Source: VMCP01 sp964408945 (GTDB lineage Bacteria; Bacteroidota; Bacteroidia; NS11-12g; UBA955). Taken from it: a DNA stretch of 33,927 bases. The position numbers and the translations under genes were made by a program. Positions 8,441 through 18,059 of the stretch are shown piece by piece (the stretch's first letter is position 1; every line of letters starts with the position of its first letter). The stretch covers positions 1 to 33,927 of the forward strand of contig CAYPBJ010000024.1 of the NCBI GenBank assembly GCA_964408945.1. Direction: 5' to 3'. Below the pieces are notes generated by a model, which searched no databases, was not told the DNA's origin, and worked only from the letters and a program-made list of their open reading frames with translations.

Positions 8441-9469
8441 TTAGTTTTCGTATTGGATGTCTTTCAATATGTTTCGCACAATTCGTGGTCCTTCATAAAT
8501 GAAACCAGTGTATACTTGTAGGAGGCTAGCGCCGCGCATGAGTTTTTCGGTGGCATCATCACCGTTGAAAATACCCCCTACACCAATAAGAGGAATCTTG
8601 CTGCCAAGTTCGATGCTCAAACTAGCAAGTATGGCATTGCTGGCTTCGAATAAGGGTAAACCACTCAATCCACCCGCACCAATTTTCTCTAGTTCATCGT
8701 GGTTGGTATTCAATCCATCTCTAGAAATGGTTGTGTTAGTAGCAATAACCCCTTGAACATTGAGTTTTTTTATAACAGCAACCAATTTTTTCAATCCACT
8801 CAATTGAAAATCAGGAGCAATTTTGATTAAAATGGGTTTAAATGTGCTGCGTTGAGATCTTATTTGGTTCAATTTTTCAAAAAGTGGAACCAAAAATGCT
8901 TCGGTTTGTAAATCCCTAAGCCCGGGTGTATTGGGGCTGGAAACATTGACTGTGATGTAATCAACGTGGTCGTAGATTTTTTCGAAACAAATGATGTAGT
9001 CATCTTCGGCAAATTCATTGGGAGTTTCTTTATTCTTACCAATGTTTCCTCCAACAATTAACCCTTTTGGACGTTTTTTCAAACGTTCAACCATAGAATC
9101 AATACCTTGGTTGTTGAAGCCCATCCTGTTGATAATGGCTTGGTCTTGAACCAAACGAAATAAACGGGGTTTGGGGTTTCCGGTTTGTCCAACGGGTGTA
9201 ACGGTTCCGACTTCCACGTGACCAAAACCCAAATCTTTCCAAAGATTTAAATGTTTAGCATCTTTATCAAATCCTGCTGCTAGTCCCACAATATTGGGGA
9301 AGGTAATTCCCGCAAATTCAACGGGTTTACTACCGACGGGTTTGACATAGATGCGCATCAGACTGTTTAAAACTGGAATGCGAAAAGCAGCTTCCATAAG
9401 GCTGAGAGCCACTTCATGCGCCCTTTCGGGCGACAAAAGAAATAATATAAATCGAACTATCTGATACAT
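8441..9469 (-). CDS. pyrD: Dihydroorotate dehydrogenase (quinone), class 2
   Basis: 342 residues. It oxidises dihydroorotate to orotate in pyrimidine synthesis and passes electrons to membrane quinone. The N-terminal amphipathic segment (first 40 residues) typical of class 2 enzymes is present and anchors it to the inner membrane. Seen motifs: VGLAAGFDKDAKH (FMN binding), NPKPRLFR, INRMGFNNQG, NVSSPNTPGLRDLQ with the class 2 catalytic serine, and GVGGI near the C-terminus. The electron acceptor is probably menaquinone, since menD is in the same window (inference). It is the first gene of a two-gene unit with the nuclease. The upstream purH stop lies about 40 bases away. Confidence 0.97.
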   Translation of the reverse strand: MYQIVRFILFLLSPERAHEVALSLMEAAFRIPVLNSLMRIYVKPVGSKPVEFAGITFPNIVGLAAGFDKDAKHLNLWKDLGFGHVEVGTVTPVGQTGNPKPRLFRLVQDQAIINRMGFNNQGIDSMVERLKKRPKGLIVGGNIGKNKETPNEFAEDDYIICFEKIYDHVDYITVNVSSPNTPGLRDLQTEAFLVPLFEKLNQIRSQRSTFKPILIKIAPDFQLSGLKKLVAVIKKLNVQGVIATNTTISRDGLNTNHDELEKIGAGGLSGLPLFEASNAILASLSIELGSKIPLIGVGGIFNGDDATEKLMRGASLLQVYTGFIYEGPRIVRNILKDIQYEN

Positions 9470-9508
9470 GTGCGTAAATCTACTTTGCTAAAATTATGCC
9501 AAAGTTGA

Positions 9509-11008
9509 TTAATGTTTAAAATGTCTAACACCTGTTGTGACCATGGCCATATTGTGGTCGTTGCAGTAATTAATACTCTCTTGATCTTTGATAGAGCCAC
9601 CAGGTTGAATTACAGCAGTGATTCCTGCCTTGTCTGCAATTTCAACGCAGTCAGGAAATGGGAAAAATGCATCACTCGCCATTACCGCCCCTTTTAAGTC
9701 AAACCCAAATTTATTGGCTTTATCAATGGCTTGAACCAAAGCATCAACGCGGCTGGTTTGTCCCGTTCCGCTTGCAAGTAGTTGTCCATTTTTGGTCAAT
9801 ACAATGGTATTGCTCTTGGTTTGTTTAACCAGTTTTACGGCAAATTCTAAATCTTGATATTCTTGTTCTGTAGGCGAAACATGTGTAACTACGGTCATAT
9901 TTTCACGTGTTTCGGTGGCGTTGTCACGCTCTTGAATCAAGGTGCCATTCAGAGCTGTTCTGTAAATGGTTTGTTGAACTTCCTTCAGGTCTTTAGAACG
10001 AAGAATGATTCTATTGGTTTTCGCTTTCAATGTTTGGAGAGCTTCCTCAGAATAAGAAGGAGCGATCAATACTTCAAAAAACAAATTATTTAATTGGTGT
10101 GCCGTTTCAGAGTCAATAGCATGGTTGCATGCAAGTATGCCGCCAAATGCGCTTACTGGGTCACAGGCTAATGCGTCTGTCCAACTTTGTAAAACTGTTG
10201 GCCTTGTCGCAACACCGCAAGCGTTGTTGTGTTTAATGATAACAAAAGTAGATCCTTCATTTTCATTGAATTCATTTAATAAATTAACAGCGCTGTCTAC
10301 ATCAAGTAAGTTGTTGTAGCTCAATTCTTTACCTTGTATTTTGTCAAATAATTGATCTAAATTTCCGGTAAAATGCGCTTTTTGATGAGGATTTTCACCG
10401 TAGCGCAAAGGGGTAGTGGTGTGACCCGCAAACCAATCAGCTATTTGTCCGTCGTATTGAGCGGTAACGGCAAAGGCTTTTCCTGCGTAGGATTTGCGTT
10501 GATCAAGGGATAGAGAGCCGTTACCTGTTTGGTAATCTGATAAAAATTGTGTATATTCTTTTTTGTCGGCCACAATACAACAATGTGCATGATTCTTTGC
10601 CGCAGCGCGTATCAATGAAACACCGCCAATATCTATTTTTTCGATAATCTCTTGTTCAGTACCTCCGTCAGCCACCGTTTGAGCAAAGGGATAAAGATCA
10701 ACGATTACCAAATCATACAAAGGAATCTCGTATTGAGAGATTTCTTGCATGTCAGATTGCAATTCTCTGCGAGCAAGTATACCTCCAAACACTTTTGGGT
10801 GTAAGGTTTTTACACGTCCACCTAAAATGCTAGGGTAGCCAGTGATATCTTCAACGGCTACACAAGGAAGTCCAAGATCTTCAATAAACTTTCTGGTTCC
10901 TCCGGTGGAATAAAGGGTTACATTTTTTTGATGAAGAGCCTTTGCAATGGGCTCTAATCCGTCTTTATAAAAAACTGAGATAAGTGCTGAACGAATAGGT
11001 GAATTCAC
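9509..11008 (-). CDS. purH: Bifunctional AICAR transformylase / IMP cyclohydrolase PurH
   Basis: 499 residues, catalysing the last two steps of IMP synthesis. The N-terminal cyclohydrolase domain (SALISVFYKDGL, STGGTRKFIEDLG, GGRVKTLHPKVFGGILARR) is followed by the transformylase domain. There the catalytic KHNNACG, DPVSAFGGI and the conserved end QPGGSIKD through TGVRHFKH are visible. The start codon is GTG at 11008. The family alignment begins almost at once (SALISVFYKD from residue 7), and no in-frame ATG lies upstream within a reasonable distance. An exact -7 box ends 4 bases before this GTG. Confidence 0.97.
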   Translation of the reverse strand: MNSPIRSALISVFYKDGLEPIAKALHQKNVTLYSTGGTRKFIEDLGLPCVAVEDITGYPSILGGRVKTLHPKVFGGILARRELQSDMQEISQYEIPLYDLVIVDLYPFAQTVADGGTEQEIIEKIDIGGVSLIRAAAKNHAHCCIVADKKEYTQFLSDYQTGNGSLSLDQRKSYAGKAFAVTAQYDGQIADWFAGHTTTPLRYGENPHQKAHFTGNLDQLFDKIQGKELSYNNLLDVDSAVNLLNEFNENEGSTFVIIKHNNACGVATRPTVLQSWTDALACDPVSAFGGILACNHAIDSETAHQLNNLFFEVLIAPSYSEEALQTLKAKTNRIILRSKDLKEVQQTIYRTALNGTLIQERDNATETRENMTVVTHVSPTEQEYQDLEFAVKLVKQTKSNTIVLTKNGQLLASGTGQTSRVDALVQAIDKANKFGFDLKGAVMASDAFFPFPDCVEIADKAGITAVIQPGGSIKDQESINYCNDHNMAMVTTGVRHFKH

Positions 11009-11012
11009 TCGG

Positions 11013-11020
11013 CAAATTTA
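11013..11020 (-). promoter_or_regulatory. -7 promoter box of purH, abutting the GTG start
   Basis: On the minus strand this reads TAAATTTG, an exact TAnnTTTG, followed by CCGA and the GTG start. The predicted transcription start falls on or beside the start codon, so purH is probably leaderless. Confidence 0.5.
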
Positions 11021-11050
11021 CGAAATAAGAAGGCCTTAGCTTGTAGATGT

Positions 11051-11257
11051 TTACAACTTTTTGAGAACTTCAGGGTCTAATGTTAGACTGCCTGCGCCAT
11101 GTTTGGGCAAATACGGACAATGCCGACAGCCACTGCCACAGCACTGCTTTTTTTTAGCTAAAAAACGCTCAGTGAAAACGCAAAATCCGTTTTCCCAATA
11201 ATAATCTTCGTGTTCTTTGGCTTTACTAAAAGTGCGTTTTACTCCTTCCCGTGACAT
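11051..11257 (-). CDS. Small cysteine-cluster protein, DUF5522 family
   Basis: 68 residues. The core YYWENGFCVFTERFL followed by CCGSGCRHCPY is the pattern of the DUF5522 family, small proteins common in Bacteroidota. The four clustered cysteines suggest a bound metal, probably zinc or an iron-sulfur cluster (inference). No function is established. It starts inside the last codons of secA, overlapping by 19 bases in another frame, so it is translationally coupled to secA. This is a real gene and not a shadow: the ATG is followed at once by family-like sequence and it ends in open intergenic DNA before purH. Confidence 0.82.
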   Translation of the reverse strand: MSREGVKRTFSKAKEHEDYYWENGFCVFTERFLAKKKQCCGSGCRHCPYLPKHGAGSLTLDPEVLKKL

Positions 11258-14200
11258 TGCTTAAATTTCTTACCACTTCCGCAAGGACAAGGGTCGTTGC
11301 GTCCGACCTTCATTTCATTTTTGATGGGGTTTTGGGTAGGAACTGTGCGTTGTTCAGTTTCAGAGGAAGACCCTGTTGAAGTGGTTTCTTCTTTCGATGC
11401 TACTACTCTTGGGTTGTCACGGCGGGGAGTATTTCTTGCCTCACTCACTTCTCCTTCGGTGTAAATTCGAGTTCTGAACAGCAGTCCCAGAATTTTTTGA
11501 TTCAACCTTTGCAACATTTGACCGTACAACTCAAAACTTTCAATTTTGTAAATGAGCAATGGGTCTTTTTGTTCGTATTGAGCGTTTGAGGTACTTTGTT
11601 TTAATTCGTCAAGCTCGCGCAAATGCTCTTTCCATTCTTCATCAATAGATTGTAAAGTAACAGACTTTTCAAAATCGCGAACCATTGATTCACAACCCGA
11701 ATCTAATGCTGCTTGCATTGGAACTGTAACTTGGAAGTTATGGATTCCGTCAGTCATAGGTACCACTACATTTTCAATTCTATCGCCTTGGGCTTCTCTA
11801 ATTTGTGAAAATACAGGGAGCGCTTGCGCTGCTAATTGCTCAGATTTCTGTTGATATTGTTGGGTCAAACCATCAAAAAGCAGGTCAACCAACTTCTCTT
11901 CTTTGCTGCTGTTGTAAGTTGCTTCATCGAATGGGGGTGCCATTGCAAGCGTGCGAATGACTTCCATTTCAAATTCTTCAAAACTATAGTTGTTGTTTTT
12001 GGCTTGTGAAATGGTTTCAACAGACCAATTTTCTAACATGTTTCGCAAATCAATGCTCAGTTTGTCGCCAAACAAGGCATTTCTCCTAATACGATAGATG
12101 CTACTTCTTTGCTGATTCATCACGTCATCGTATTCCAACAAACGTTTACGAATTCCAAAGTTGTTTTGCTCCATTCGCTTTTGGTTGCGTTCAATGGTTT
12201 TGGTCATCCAAGAGTGCTCAATTACATCACCCTCTTTGTATCCAAATTTATCCATGAAGTTGGCCACTTTTTCTGATCCGAAAATGCGCATCAAATCATC
12301 TTCCAAAGAAACATAGAATCTAGACGTTCCAGGGTCTCCTTGACGTCCAGCACGACCGCGCAACTGTCTGTCTACGCGTCTACTTTCATGTCTTTCTGTA
12401 CCAATGATGGCCAATCCACCAGCCGCTTTAACTTCGTCAGAAATTTTGATATCCGTACCACGCCCTGCCATGTTGGTTGCAATGGTAACTGCTCCGGGCA
12501 AACCTGCATCAGCAACAACCTCAGCTTCTTTCTGATGCTGTTTGGCATTCAATACGTTGTGTTTGATTCCACGAAGCTTTAACATTCTGGAAAGCAATTC
12601 ACTCACCTCAACTGAGGTTGTACCCACCAAAACCGGACGTTTTTGTTCGGTCATGGCAACAATTTCATCTATAACAGCGTTGTATTTTTCGCGCTTGGTT
12701 TTGTAAACCAAATCTTCTTTATCAATACGAGCAATCGGGCGATTGGTTGGAATTACCTTCACACCCAATTTGTAAATATCCCAAAGTTCTTGTGCTTCCG
12801 TTTCCGCGGTACCCGTCATACCCGATAATTTATGGTACATACGGAAGTAGTTTTGCAAAGTAACCGTTGCATAGGTTTGCGTTGCGGCTTCAACTTTAAC
12901 GTTTTCTTTCGCTTCAATGGCCTGGTGTAGTCCGTCGCTGTATCGACGACCATCCATTACACGACCGGTTTGTTCGTCTACGATTTTTACTTTGCTGTCT
13001 TGCAAAATGTATTCAACGTCGCGTTCAAACAAGGTGTAGGCTTTCAATAACTGATGAACAGAGTGGATGCGTTCGCTTTTTTCAGAAAACTCTTGCATTA
13101 AGCGAGTTTTTCTTTGAGTTTTTTCTTCGGGGGATGCTGAGCTGCGCTCAATTTCTGCCATCTCGGAACCTACATCAGGCAACACAAAGAACTGGGGATC
13201 TTCACCCCCTTGAGTGATCATTTCAATTCCCTTATCCGTCAAATCAACGGAGTTGGATTTTTCATCGATGGTGAAAAACAGAGGTGCATCTGCTTTTGGC
13301 ATCTCTTTTTGTTGGTCTGCTAAGTAGTGGTTTTCCACTTTGATAAGCAAACTTCTCATACCAGATTCACCCAAGAATTTGATTAAATTTCTATTTTTGG
13401 GAAGCGCTCGGTGTGCTCGGAACAAGGCCAATCCACCGTCGCCTTCAAGAGGGCCGTCTTTGCCCTCGCCAATCAAACGCTTGGCATCAGACAAGCACTG
13501 GGTAGCATATTTCTTTTGAGCTTCAACCAATGCATGAATGCGGGGTTTAAGAACATCAAATTGCTGAATATCTCCACGAGGAGTTGGACCGCTAATAATC
13601 AAAGGGGTTCTAGCATCGTCAATCAATACAGAATCTACCTCATCAATAATAGCATAATGATGTTTTCCTTGAACCAATTCATTGGGCTCGTGCACCATGT
13701 TGTCACGCAAATAGTCGAAACCAAATTCATTGTTTGTACCGTAAGTGATATCAGCTTGGTAGGCTTTGCGGCGCTCTTCGCTGTTAGGACGGTGGTATTC
13801 CAAACAATCAACTGTAAGTCCCAAGAAATTAAAAACAGGCATGTTCCACTCGGCATCACGACGAGCGAGGTAATCATTAACTGTTACCATGTGCACACCA
13901 CGACCGCCAAGGGCATTTAAATAAGCGGGTAGAGTAGAAACCAAGGTTTTACCTTCACCCGTTCCCATTTCCGCGATATTGCCGTTGTGTAAAGCATAAC
14001 CTCCAATCAACTGAACATCGTAATGTACCATGTTCCATTTGATTTTACCTCCTGCTGCAAGCCATTCATTGGCGTATTGAACTTGGTCACCGCTAATTTG
14101 AATGTGCTGTTTTGTAGTGGCCAATTCACGATCTAAGGGGGTAGCGGTGGCAGAAACGACTTCATTTTCAGCAAATCTGCGGGCCGTCTCCTTGATTGTG

Positions 14201-14553
14201 GCAAATGCCTCAGGAAGAAGATCTTTCAAAACATCTTCCAATTTGGCATCTCTGCTTTTTTCTAGATCAGCGACTTCCTTGAAAAGCTGTTCTTTCTGAT
14301 CTATGGCATCATTGCCTAATTCTTTTATCTGATTTTGAATATCAAGTAACTGATTATCAATTTCTTTTAAGTGTTCTGAAATTCTACTTTTGAACTCGGC
14401 AGTTTTCCCACGGAGCTCATCGTTGCTAAAAGTAGAATAAGAATTGTAGTATTCATTGATGGCGTCAACCACGGGCTGAACCTCTTTCAAGGCCTTTTCG
14501 TGTGCACTCCCACCGAAGATCTTGGCGATTCCGCCTAATATATTTCCAAACAT
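11239..14553 (-). CDS. secA: Preprotein translocase ATPase SecA (long Bacteroidota form)
   Basis: 1104 residues from ATG 14553 (MFGNILGGIAKIFGG, the standard start; the open frame reaches 14568). SecA drives Sec-dependent export by ATP hydrolysis at the SecYEG channel. Seen: Walker A MGTGEGKTL near residues 196-204, DEVDSVLIDDARTPL (Walker B), NMAGRGTDIKI, and RQLRGRAGRQGDPG. The protein closes with a zinc-binding SEC-C motif, NDPCPCGSGKKFKQCHG. It is about 200 residues longer than the E. coli protein. Walker A sits some 90 residues later because of a charged, probably coiled-coil insert at residues 50-115, and a further insert follows LIISGPTPRGD. Such inserts are usual in this phylum. Confidence 0.98.
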   Translation of the reverse strand: MFGNILGGIAKIFGGSAHEKALKEVQPVVDAINEYYNSYSTFSNDELRGKTAEFKSRISEHLKEIDNQLLDIQNQIKELGNDAIDQKEQLFKEVADLEKSRDAKLEDVLKDLLPEAFATIKETARRFAENEVVSATATPLDRELATTKQHIQISGDQVQYANEWLAAGGKIKWNMVHYDVQLIGGYALHNGNIAEMGTGEGKTLVSTLPAYLNALGGRGVHMVTVNDYLARRDAEWNMPVFNFLGLTVDCLEYHRPNSEERRKAYQADITYGTNNEFGFDYLRDNMVHEPNELVQGKHHYAIIDEVDSVLIDDARTPLIISGPTPRGDIQQFDVLKPRIHALVEAQKKYATQCLSDAKRLIGEGKDGPLEGDGGLALFRAHRALPKNRNLIKFLGESGMRSLLIKVENHYLADQQKEMPKADAPLFFTIDEKSNSVDLTDKGIEMITQGGEDPQFFVLPDVGSEMAEIERSSASPEEKTQRKTRLMQEFSEKSERIHSVHQLLKAYTLFERDVEYILQDSKVKIVDEQTGRVMDGRRYSDGLHQAIEAKENVKVEAATQTYATVTLQNYFRMYHKLSGMTGTAETEAQELWDIYKLGVKVIPTNRPIARIDKEDLVYKTKREKYNAVIDEIVAMTEQKRPVLVGTTSVEVSELLSRMLKLRGIKHNVLNAKQHQKEAEVVADAGLPGAVTIATNMAGRGTDIKISDEVKAAGGLAIIGTERHESRRVDRQLRGRAGRQGDPGTSRFYVSLEDDLMRIFGSEKVANFMDKFGYKEGDVIEHSWMTKTIERNQKRMEQNNFGIRKRLLEYDDVMNQQRSSIYRIRRNALFGDKLSIDLRNMLENWSVETISQAKNNNYSFEEFEMEVIRTLAMAPPFDEATYNSSKEEKLVDLLFDGLTQQYQQKSEQLAAQALPVFSQIREAQGDRIENVVVPMTDGIHNFQVTVPMQAALDSGCESMVRDFEKSVTLQSIDEEWKEHLRELDELKQSTSNAQYEQKDPLLIYKIESFELYGQMLQRLNQKILGLLFRTRIYTEGEVSEARNTPRRDNPRVVASKEETTSTGSSSETEQRTVPTQNPIKNEMKVGRNDPCPCGSGKKFKQCHGKE

Positions 14554-14565
14554 AACTGAAAAATG

Positions 14566-14573
14566 CAAAGTTA
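14566..14573 (-). promoter_or_regulatory. -7 promoter box of secA
   Basis: TAACTTTG on the minus strand is an exact TAnnTTTG, 12 bases before the secA ATG. The 159-base gap to the TonB receptor gene holds both divergent promoters. Confidence 0.55.
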
Positions 14574-14712
14574 CGGTTTTTTGACGTGCCTTTAAAGTGA
14601 CTGATAGCCTCTTTTTACATTTTCGTCGGAATTTATTTTGTTAAATTTTTAAGATAAAGATTAAACAAAATCTTTAACAGTATGTTTATCTGTCATAGAG
14701 TTAAAAGTATCG

Positions 14713-17118
14713 ATGAAAAAGTACGTGTTCTTTATCCTGTTTGCGTGTTTCTTCGCATCAGGAGTTCAGGCTCAGGGCCTAGAAATCAAAGGGGTGGTGG
14801 TAAGTGCAGATGACAATCTTCCCATTTCTGGAGCTAAATTGAGTATTTACAAAACCGATTATTCAGCCACTTCAGACAAGGAAGGGAAGTTTATCATCAC
14901 CATCAAAGAGCCCGGTTTCTATTCGGTAACGGCCGAAGCAACCGGATTTAAATCGGCCAATAGTTACGAACAACTATTTACTTTTGATAAACAGCTTCCT
15001 GTAACCATTGAGTTGATTCGTGAAGAATCTATCGATGCCATTGGTGAGGTTAGTATTCGCAAATCTTCCCTCCAAAAAAGAAGCGCTGAATCGCCTTTGT
15101 CCTCTCAAGAGCTTTCTATTCGTGAAATTGAACGTAATCCAGGTGGCAACAGAGATATATCCAAAATCATTCAGTCTTTGCCAGGCGTGATAAGCATTCC
15201 CGGCTTCAGAAATGATGTGGTAATTAGGGGTGGTGCTCCATCGGAAAATAAATTTTATCTAGACGGAATTGAAATTCCGGTGATTAATCACTTTCAAACT
15301 CAAGGGAGTACCGGCGGACCTGTTGGACTTTTAAACGTAAACTTTATTAAAAGTGTAAATCTGAGTACTGGAGCTTTCCCCTTAAATTATAGCAACGGAT
15401 TGAGCTCTGTGCTTGAATTTCAGCAAATTGAAGGCAATAAACAAAAAGGGAAATACCGTTTTACCTTAGGTAGCTCCGATTTAGGACTTACTGCTGACGG
15501 GCCCATTGGTAAAAAAGCAACCTACATCTTTTCTGCTCGTCAGAGCTACTTGCAAGGGTTGTTTTCGCTTTTAGGATTGCCGTTTTTGCCTAATTTTATT
15601 GATTATCAAGGTAAATTAAACGTTGATCTTGGTAAGCGCGATAAATTGGCGGTAATTGTAGTAGGGGCCTTTGATTTCTTTCGATTAAATACCGGCGTAA
15701 ACGATAGAATTACTGATAGTCTTCAGTTGAAGTCGAACAAGTATATTCTAGGTTATCTGCCTGATTACAATCAATGGAATTATGCCTTTGGAACCGTTTA
15801 TACGCATTTGGGTAAGCGCACAAAAACACAGGTGTTTTTGTCGAGAAACATGTTGTACAACGAAACCAACAAGTACAGAGACAATGACGATAGCAAACCG
15901 GAGAATTTGATTCTAAACTACGTCAGCACCGAAGAGGAAAACAAACTAAGAGTGGAACATTCTGGTAAAACCCGCCGTTGGAAATGGATGGTTGGCGGTG
16001 GCTCCGAATACGCTCAATACGGTATTGATAATTTGGCAAATATTGTGACTCCATTTGGGGTTCAAAAAATAGATTTTGAAAGCAATTTGGAAGGATTTAA
16101 ATACAGCGCCTTCGGAAGGCTTTCGGGCGACTTTAAAGGGACTTTGATTTCTGGTGGATTGAGATTTGACGGAGCTAACTACGGAAAAAATACCCGCAAT
16201 CCATTAGGACAGCCAACCGTGAGTTTATCTGCCTCAGTTCCTGTTGCAAAAAATATTTACTTCAACGCCAACATAGGTCAATTCCATCAATTGCCAACTT
16301 ATTCTATTATTGGATATAGAGTTGGAAACACCTTGGTAAATAGAGATCGTATTGATTATATCAGAAATCGCATGGTTGCTGCGGGATTTCAATACAACAA
16401 AGGGCAAGAGACCAAAATTACGGTTGAGGGTTTTTACAAGCACTATTCAAATTATCCGTTTGCGTTGAACGATAGTATCAGTTTGGCTAATTTGGGGGTT
16501 GATTTTGCAGTAGTTGGAAATGAGCCTGTGAGTTCTTTTGGTAGAGGACGTGCTTACGGGGCTGAGTTTTTAATTCAAAGAAGATCAAGAACAGGACTCT
16601 ATGGAATTGCCAGTTACACGTTGGCATGGTCTCAATTTGAAGACAAGCGCGGAAAATTTGTAGAGAGTTCATGGGACTCTAGACATACAGTGAGTTTGAC
16701 AGCGGGTAAAAAACTCAAGAAAAATTGGGAAATTGGTGCAAAATGGAGGTTTGTTACGGGTAGACCGTATACTCCTGATGATATTGCTCGAAGTATGCAA
16801 ACTCAATATTGGGATGTACGAGGAATAGCACTTCCAGATTACAACCGTTTGAATTCAGCACGATTGAGCAATTTCAATCAGTTCGATATTCGTGTAGACA
16901 AGGTTTGGTATAAAAAGAAGTGGTCTTTAGACTTGTATTTTGACATTCAGAACTTCTTCAACGCGAAGTTCTATGGCCCAGAAACACTTATAGCTGCTCA
17001 AGACAATCAGGGTAATTTAATCAAAGACCCCAACAATCCGAACAGCTATAAGTCTGAATTTCTTCCAAATGAATCCGGAACAGTGCTCCCAACCATTGGA
17101 ATTATTTTAGATTTTTAA
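14713..17118 (+). CDS. TonB-dependent outer-membrane receptor with carboxypeptidase-like regulatory domain
   Basis: 801 residues. A signal peptide (MKKYVFFILFACFFASGVQA) precedes a carboxypeptidase-regulatory-like beta sandwich (about 24-110: IKGVVVSADDNLPISGAKLS, GKFIITIKEPGFYSVTAEATG). The plug domain follows, with ISKIIQSLPGVISIPGFRND, VVIRGGAPSENKFYLDGIEIP and the EFLI/TGRPY barrel segments after it. The last residue is Phe, as expected for an outer-membrane beta barrel. The receptor takes up a substrate too large for porins using TonB energy. No SusD partner is adjacent, so a glycan-utilisation locus is not indicated and the substrate is unknown. It overlaps the convergent universal stress gene by 4 bases at a TTAA that serves both stop codons. 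Confidence 0.93.
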   Translation: MKKYVFFILFACFFASGVQAQGLEIKGVVVSADDNLPISGAKLSIYKTDYSATSDKEGKFIITIKEPGFYSVTAEATGFKSANSYEQLFTFDKQLPVTIELIREESIDAIGEVSIRKSSLQKRSAESPLSSQELSIREIERNPGGNRDISKIIQSLPGVISIPGFRNDVVIRGGAPSENKFYLDGIEIPVINHFQTQGSTGGPVGLLNVNFIKSVNLSTGAFPLNYSNGLSSVLEFQQIEGNKQKGKYRFTLGSSDLGLTADGPIGKKATYIFSARQSYLQGLFSLLGLPFLPNFIDYQGKLNVDLGKRDKLAVIVVGAFDFFRLNTGVNDRITDSLQLKSNKYILGYLPDYNQWNYAFGTVYTHLGKRTKTQVFLSRNMLYNETNKYRDNDDSKPENLILNYVSTEEENKLRVEHSGKTRRWKWMVGGGSEYAQYGIDNLANIVTPFGVQKIDFESNLEGFKYSAFGRLSGDFKGTLISGGLRFDGANYGKNTRNPLGQPTVSLSASVPVAKNIYFNANIGQFHQLPTYSIIGYRVGNTLVNRDRIDYIRNRMVAAGFQYNKGQETKITVEGFYKHYSNYPFALNDSISLANLGVDFAVVGNEPVSSFGRGRAYGAEFLIQRRSRTGLYGIASYTLAWSQFEDKRGKFVESSWDSRHTVSLTAGKKLKKNWEIGAKWRFVTGRPYTPDDIARSMQTQYWDVRGIALPDYNRLNSARLSNFNQFDIRVDKVWYKKKWSLDLYFDIQNFFNAKFYGPETLIAAQDNQGNLIKDPNNPNSYKSEFLPNESGTVLPTIGIILDF

Positions 17119-17984
17119 TAGTCGTAGCTGAATCCAGTTTCGGTAGGGTGGATGCACATAACGGCCACCTTACCGGCTCTATTTACGAGCTGCTGGGTCA
17201 TGGTACCAATAATTAAATCGCTGATTCCTTTTTCCATGTGTGTCATGGCAACAATCAAATCGGCATCAGTGATGTTGGCGTAATTGTGTACTTCCGTTGC
17301 AAAGTTGTCAAGCAAAGAATCTTTAAATTCATAAAGCTTGTATTTCACTTTATGAGTGTTCAAAGCAGATTCAACCAATTTTATGTTGGCCAACATTCTG
17401 TTGCTGAGGTATTCATCATCTGGACGGGTATAAACAATGTGAATTTCAGAATTGAATTTTTGCGCAATATTGATTCCCCAATCTAATTTTTGACGTGATT
17501 CAATGGTCAAATCAAACGGCATAACAATTTTCTTGTATCCATCAGAAGAAACGGTAGAGTTCTTCACTACAACCACGGGTACTTCCGCATATTGAATGGT
17601 TCTTGAAGCATTAGACCCAACAATGCGCTCCAATCCGCTAGCACCATGACTCCCCATAATGATTGAGTCGTATTTTTCAATGTTTGCAGTCTCCGCAACA
17701 GCTTTATATACTTTACCAGATCCAATTCTTGTAGACACCTTAATACCGGTTTCTTTAGCTATGGCTTCAGCACGTACTTGAAGCTTGGTTTGCATAGCGT
17801 CTTTCAACAAATCAGATTGTGATTTAGAGAAAATACTACCCAAAAGTCCTTCTTCTATGACATACATCAAAGTAATTTCATTCTTGTAGGCTTTTGCTAC
17901 GTTGATTGCATGCTTTACAGCGCATTCGGCCACATCCGAAAAATCGGTAGGCACCAAAATATTGTTGTTGGTTTGTCTAGACAT
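17115..17984 (-). CDS. Universal stress protein with two UspA domains
   Basis: 289 residues in two tandem Usp folds. The first (residues 8-150) opens NILVPTDFSDVAECAVKHA and closes MGSHGASGLERIVGSNASRT, the ATP-binding G-2x-G-9x-G(S/N) pattern. The second (about 157-289) is degenerate: IVAMTHMEKGISDLIIGTMT lacks the glycine spacing, so it probably does not bind nucleotide. This one-active, one-degenerate layout is frequent in Bacteroidota stress proteins. It is a cytoplasmic protein, probably induced under starvation or redox stress (inference). It is monocistronic, with its own -7 box. Confidence 0.9.
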   Translation of the reverse strand: MSRQTNNNILVPTDFSDVAECAVKHAINVAKAYKNEITLMYVIEEGLLGSIFSKSQSDLLKDAMQTKLQVRAEAIAKETGIKVSTRIGSGKVYKAVAETANIEKYDSIIMGSHGASGLERIVGSNASRTIQYAEVPVVVVKNSTVSSDGYKKIVMPFDLTIESRQKLDWGINIAQKFNSEIHIVYTRPDDEYLSNRMLANIKLVESALNTHKVKYKLYEFKDSLLDNFATEVHNYANITDADLIVAMTHMEKGISDLIIGTMTQQLVNRAGKVAVMCIHPTETGFSYDY

Positions 17985-18005
17985 AACTGACTAATTCTTA
18001 TGATG

Positions 18006-18013
18006 CAAAGTTA
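18006..18013 (-). promoter_or_regulatory. -7 promoter box of the universal stress gene
   Basis: TAACTTTG on the minus strand, an exact match, 21 bases upstream of the ATG at 17984. No well-placed -33 TTG is evident. Confidence 0.5.
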
Positions 18014-18059
18014 CAAACAAAAGTGAGCAGAATCTATGACGCATGTCAGGATTGCTAAC

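Noticed and set aside
13411..13920. A 169-codon open frame on the plus strand
   Set aside because: It lies wholly antisense to secA in the conserved ATPase region, has no recognisable motif or start signals, and is explained by codon structure of secA.
14681..14688. TATGTTTA as the -7 box of the TonB receptor gene
   Set aside because: It misses the final G of TAnnTTTG and has no TTG at the right distance; the leader is AT-rich, so a chance match is likely.
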